Assembly (NCBI GenBank): GCA_001786095.1
Contig: MFVN01000003.1
Span: 11,279-25,641 of the forward strand
DNA from: Candidatus Nomurabacteria bacterium RIFCSPLOWO2_02_FULL_42_17
Lineage (GTDB): Bacteria > Patescibacteriota > Minisyncoccia > Phycocordibacterales > MFVN01
Direction: 5' to 3'
Length of the DNA stretch: 14,363 nt
Shown here piece by piece: positions 12,123 through 14,363 of this stretch. Below the pieces are notes generated by a model, which was not told the DNA's origin, did no database searches, and saw nothing but the letters and a program-made list of their open reading frames with translations. Both the position numbers and the translations under genes were made by a program. How positions within the stretch are numbered: position 1 is the stretch's first letter; each line of letters opens with the position of its first letter.

Positions 12123-12908
12123 GTGGAATACAAAAAACGAACCAGAAATTTTTATGATCCACACAGTAAAACGCCTTTTAACATTAGTCGTTCTAAAATT
12201 GATTTATTTTTGGAATGCCCCCTGTGTTTTTATTTAGACCGGCGCTTGGGCGTAGGACGACCGTCCATGCCGGCCTTCACTTTGAATGTGGCGGTGGATC
12301 GCCTGCTTAAAAAAGAATTTGATATTTATCGCGCCAAAAAAGAAGCGCATCCTTTAATGAAACGTTATAAAATTTCCGCCGTACCCTTCGCACACGCCGA
12401 TTTGGATTTGTGGCGGGAAAATTTTACCGGCGTGCGTTTTTATCATCCGGAAACCAATTTAATCATAAGTGGCGCGGTGGACGATGTGTGGTTAGGTGAA
12501 CGCGGTGAATTATCTGTGGTGGATTACAAGGCCACGGCTAAAGACGGAGAAGTGGAATTAACCGATTCTGAATGGCACCGCGGTTATAAACGCCAGATAG
12601 AAGTCTATCAATGGCTTCTACGGCAAAACGGACACAAGGTTTCAGATACGGGCTATTTTGTGTACGTAAACGGCAAAGCTGACCGCGCCGCCTTCGATGG
12701 CAAGCTGGAATTTGATATAAAAGTCATTCCCTACACTGGCTCGGACAAGTGGGTGGAAAAAACTTTAGGCGAATTGAAAAAATGCTTGGATTTGCCTGCG
12801 CCGCCTCCGGCGGCGCAGGCCTGCGAATTTTGCGGTTACCGTACCATAATGAACAATACCCTAACCGCAAATTCTGCCTCAAAAAATAACCAGACTCTGT
12901 TTGGGTAA
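12123..12908 (+). CDS. PD-(D/E)XK nuclease, Cas4/AddB-like with Cys cluster
   Basis: A 261-residue PD-(D/E)XK nuclease superfamily protein. SKIDLFLECPLCFYLDRRL (24-42) is the N-terminal helix with C32 and C35. GAVDDVW (117-123) gives the first catalytic Asp, VVDYKATA (132-139) the D-x-K pair (D134, K136), and YKRQIEVYQWLL (155-166) the Q...Y motif. The C-terminal C221, C234 and C237 in ACEFCGYR fit the iron-sulfur-type cluster of Cas4/AddB-like exonucleases. The start is GTG, with AAGG directly upstream and TACAAT 6 nt before. The linker LPAPPPAAQA (224-233) before the last cysteines is encoded by a GC-rich palindrome. No CRISPR array or cas gene is in the window, so a repair or recombination role is more likely than Cas4. 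The tail after residue 245 looks disordered. Confidence 0.85.
   Translation: MEYKKRTRNFYDPHSKTPFNISRSKIDLFLECPLCFYLDRRLGVGRPSMPAFTLNVAVDRLLKKEFDIYRAKKEAHPLMKRYKISAVPFAHADLDLWRENFTGVRFYHPETNLIISGAVDDVWLGERGELSVVDYKATAKDGEVELTDSEWHRGYKRQIEVYQWLLRQNGHKVSDTGYFVYVNGKADRAAFDGKLEFDIKVIPYTGSDKWVEKTLGELKKCLDLPAPPPAAQACEFCGYRTIMNNTLTANSASKNNQTLFG
12794..12820. repeat. 12-bp-stem palindrome in the nuclease gene (LPAPPPAAQA)
   Basis: GCCTGCGCCGCC (12794-12805), loop TCC, GGCGGCGCAGGC (12809-12820). The outer CCTGCG...CGCAGG and the frame (LPA...AQA) match the ends of the gatB/yqeY elements, with a GC-rich centre added. It falls in a linker before the terminal Cys pair. Confidence 0.65.
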
Positions 12909-12915
12909 AAAAAAT

Positions 12916-12944
12916 TTGTAAATAATTGCATTTTGTGTTATCAT
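12916..12944 (+). promoter_or_regulatory. Promoter of the TIM-barrel-like gene
   Basis: TTGTAA (12916-12921), 17-nt spacer, TATCAT (12939-12944). The ATG follows at 12989 after an AT-rich leader with no Shine-Dalgarno. Confidence 0.5.
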
Positions 12945-12988
12945 TCTATTTGAACCTAAACATTTTGTAACTTAAAAAACTAAATTAT

Positions 12989-13795
12989 ATGAGTAATTAT
13001 AAAGGGCCCTTTATAGGCATAGCTGGTATTATTAGCCAAAAACAAATTAAAACCATTGTAGCAAAGATCAACCCTGACACCATTTTAGGCGCCTATATTG
13101 AGTATCGCTGTGTTATGGCTGGAATATTAGTTAACTCAGAAACACTGGCTGGGAAAATAATAAAAGATAAAAGAAAAAACAGATTTCCTGATGTAAACCA
13201 ACTTTCTGAAATATTTCTCAACCATCCAAAAATTTTAAATGTTGTCAACTTTTATACAATGGATCAAGAAAATCTTTTAAAAGACATGCTTGAAATCGCT
13301 AAATTAGGCGGGGAAAATCTAAACGGCCTTCAGTTAAATATAACTTGGCCAGATACAAAAACAATTAGGGAATACAAAAAAAAATTTCCTAACCATATAA
13401 TCATTCTTGAATTTGACCGCGATATATTGCGGGAAAATTCTCCGGATTCACTGGCGAATAAAATTTTTGGGAAATATGAGGGACTGGTTGATTATATTGT
13501 TCTGGGATTAGGTGAGGAAGGGATTTCTTTATACGTAAATGAAACCGCAAAATATTTGCGGGCGATTCAGAAAAAAACGGAGATTGGATTGGCTGTAACC
13601 GGCAATATTGGACCGGGTAATTTATTGGATGAAATAACGATCCTACTTAAGTCAAAAGGATTCAAGGACTTAAGTTTTAGTGCGGATTTTGGATTGTTAA
13701 ATTCTGAAGGAGGTCTTGATATGAAAAAAATGGCCCAATATCTCAGAGGGGCCAATCAATCAACAACTTCATATCATAGGGTAAAAATAAGTTAA
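12989..13795 (+). CDS. Hypothetical protein, possible TIM-barrel (TrpF-like pattern)
   Basis: A 268-residue soluble protein I do not firmly recognise. Alternating hydrophobic strands and amphipathic helices suggest a TIM barrel: FIGIAGII (8-15), GAYIEYRCV (34-42), NVVNFYT, GLQLNITWP, IIILEFD, VDYIVLGLG, IGLAVTGNIGPGNLLDEI and LSFSADFGL followed by SEGGLDMKKM. The pieces GLQLN, GNIGPGNL and SADFG...GGLDMKKM recall the GVQLHG, GGLxPxNV and SGVE...GxKD stretches of phosphoribosylanthranilate isomerase, but the usual catalytic Cys and Asp are not evident. No trp gene is nearby. It is a one-gene unit, with its own promoter upstream and an intrinsic terminator downstream. A sugar-phosphate or nucleotide-binding enzyme is only a guess. 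Confidence 0.6.
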   Translation: MSNYKGPFIGIAGIISQKQIKTIVAKINPDTILGAYIEYRCVMAGILVNSETLAGKIIKDKRKNRFPDVNQLSEIFLNHPKILNVVNFYTMDQENLLKDMLEIAKLGGENLNGLQLNITWPDTKTIREYKKKFPNHIIILEFDRDILRENSPDSLANKIFGKYEGLVDYIVLGLGEEGISLYVNETAKYLRAIQKKTEIGLAVTGNIGPGNLLDEITILLKSKGFKDLSFSADFGLLNSEGGLDMKKMAQYLRGANQSTTSYHRVKIS

Positions 13796-13823
13796 AAGAA
13801 TGAATTTAAGGTAAAAATTTATC

Positions 13824-13863
13824 TCCCCCGCCTTGGTATCCAATCCAAACGGGGGATTTTTTT
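13824..13863 (+). terminator. Intrinsic terminator after the TIM-barrel-like gene
   Basis: TCCCCCG (13824-13830) pairs with CGGGGGA (13850-13856), with an inner TTGG/CCAA helix, followed by seven T (13857-13863). Confidence 0.88.
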
Positions 13864-13878
13864 ATGGTTTAATTTTCT

Positions 13879-13886
13879 GATATAAT
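13879..13886 (+). promoter_or_regulatory. Extended -10 promoter of rmuC
   Basis: The sequence ctgaTATAATcaggtt precedes the ATG: TATAAT at 13881-13886, 6 nt before the start codon at 13893, preceded by an upstream TG. This is again consistent with a leaderless message, although CAGG could act as a weak ribosome binding site. Confidence 0.55.
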
Positions 13887-13892
13887 CAGGTT

Positions 13893-14363
13893 ATGCAAAT
13901 AGTGATTTATATTCTATTGGGACTAGTAGCCGGAGTAATAACGGCTTATTTTCTTTTGCGCCGAAAAGAACCCAAAAAAGACGACACTGGACTTAACCTT
14001 ATTCTTCAGCAAATAAACGAACTTTCGCGTTCGGTTGATACCAAATTATCCGAAGCCCATAAACAAGTCCACCAATCTAGTCGCGAGCAATTTGATCGCA
14101 CTACTCGCATTGTTTCGGATTTGACCGAACGACTGACGCGTTTGGACGAAACCAATAAACAAGTTGTTTCTTTCGCCGACCAGCTTCAAAATCTTCAAGA
14201 AATTTTAAAAAATCCCAAACAGCGCGGAATCTTGGGCGAGTACTATTTAGAAACACTTCTAAAAAATGTTCTACCGCCCGAAAGTTATAAAATGCAGTAT
14301 GCTTTTCCGGACGGCACGATTGTGGACGCGGTTGTTTTTGTTAAAGATAAAATAATTCCAATT
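13893..14363 (+). CDS. rmuC: RmuC family DNA recombination protein (3' end cut by window edge)
   Basis: The frame is open from ATG at 13893 to the window edge (157 codons). The N-terminus MQIVIYILLGLVAGVITAYF is one membrane segment followed by a basic stretch LRRKEPKK. A long polar heptad-like region comes next (about 32-105: LILQQINELSRSVDTKLSEA ... RLTRLDETNKQVVSFADQLQ), then the RmuC core start: LQEILKNPKQRGILGEYYLE, LLKNVLPPESYKMQYAFPDG and IVDAVVFVKDKIIPI. The NPKQRGxxGE motif and the DAVVF motif identify the family, whose core has a restriction-endonuclease-like fold. E. coli RmuC limits recombination at short inverted repeats, which is notable given the many inverted repeats in this window. 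Length is truncated by the edge, not by mutation. Confidence 0.92.
   Translation, partial: MQIVIYILLGLVAGVITAYFLLRRKEPKKDDTGLNLILQQINELSRSVDTKLSEAHKQVHQSSREQFDRTTRIVSDLTERLTRLDETNKQVVSFADQLQNLQEILKNPKQRGILGEYYLETLLKNVLPPESYKMQYAFPDGTIVDAVVFVKDKIIPI

Noticed and set aside
12123..12908. Cas4 of a CRISPR system
   Set aside because: Motifs fit the superfamily, but no repeat-spacer array or cas gene is visible in the window.

Overview
The window looks like a chromosomal piece of a Candidate Phyla Radiation (Patescibacteria, probably Parcubacteria-type) bacterium. This is inferred from compact low-GC genes, a split transketolase, a divergent pentose-phosphate set, tRNA without an encoded CCA, weak or absent Shine-Dalgarno sites, and -10 boxes placed 6-7 nt before start codons. 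No rRNA or other marker fixes the lineage.

Layout. 1-811 (-): BRO/DinD-like antirepressor, cut by the window edge. 861-1721 (-): transketolase N-terminal subunit; its C-terminal partner is not adjacent. 1769-1853 (-): tRNA-like 3' fragment with two hairpins and no 5' half. 1889-3109 (-): very AT-rich UMF1/Atg22-like MFS transporter. 3172-4290 (-): richer-GC fold-type II PLP enzyme with its own sigma70-type promoter, strong Shine-Dalgarno and terminator, looking like an imported single-gene cassette. 4432-4629: a 23-bp inverted-repeat element and a 9-bp hairpin. 4634-4717 (-): tRNA-Leu(CAG). 4732-6843 (-): overlapping operon gap > rpiB > rpe-like. 6969-7232 (+): small one-TM protein with promoter and terminator. 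7262-12087 (-): yqeY > holin-like > DedA-like > MYG1 > obg > gatB with tiny gaps. 12123-12908 (+): PD-(D/E)XK nuclease, divergent from yqeY. 12989-13795 (+): unknown TIM-barrel-like protein. 13893-end (+): rmuC, cut by the window edge.

How the genes work together. Transketolase, RpiB, the Rpe-like protein and GAPDH belong to the non-oxidative pentose-phosphate pathway and lower glycolysis. GatB and YqeY are linked to Gln/Asn-tRNA amidotransfer, and Obg to ribosome assembly.

The most unusual signal is a small family of palindromic insertions inside housekeeping ORFs. gatB and yqeY carry 18-nt elements 15/18 identical and in the same reading frame (peptides LPAQVG and LATQAG), at sites where the families usually have no such residues. 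Related palindromes lie in the nuclease gene and in rpiB. This resembles the in-frame palindromic elements of Rickettsia, but in a different lineage. Second in interest are the PLP-enzyme cassette with its flanking repeats, and the apparently leaderless promoters shared by several genes.
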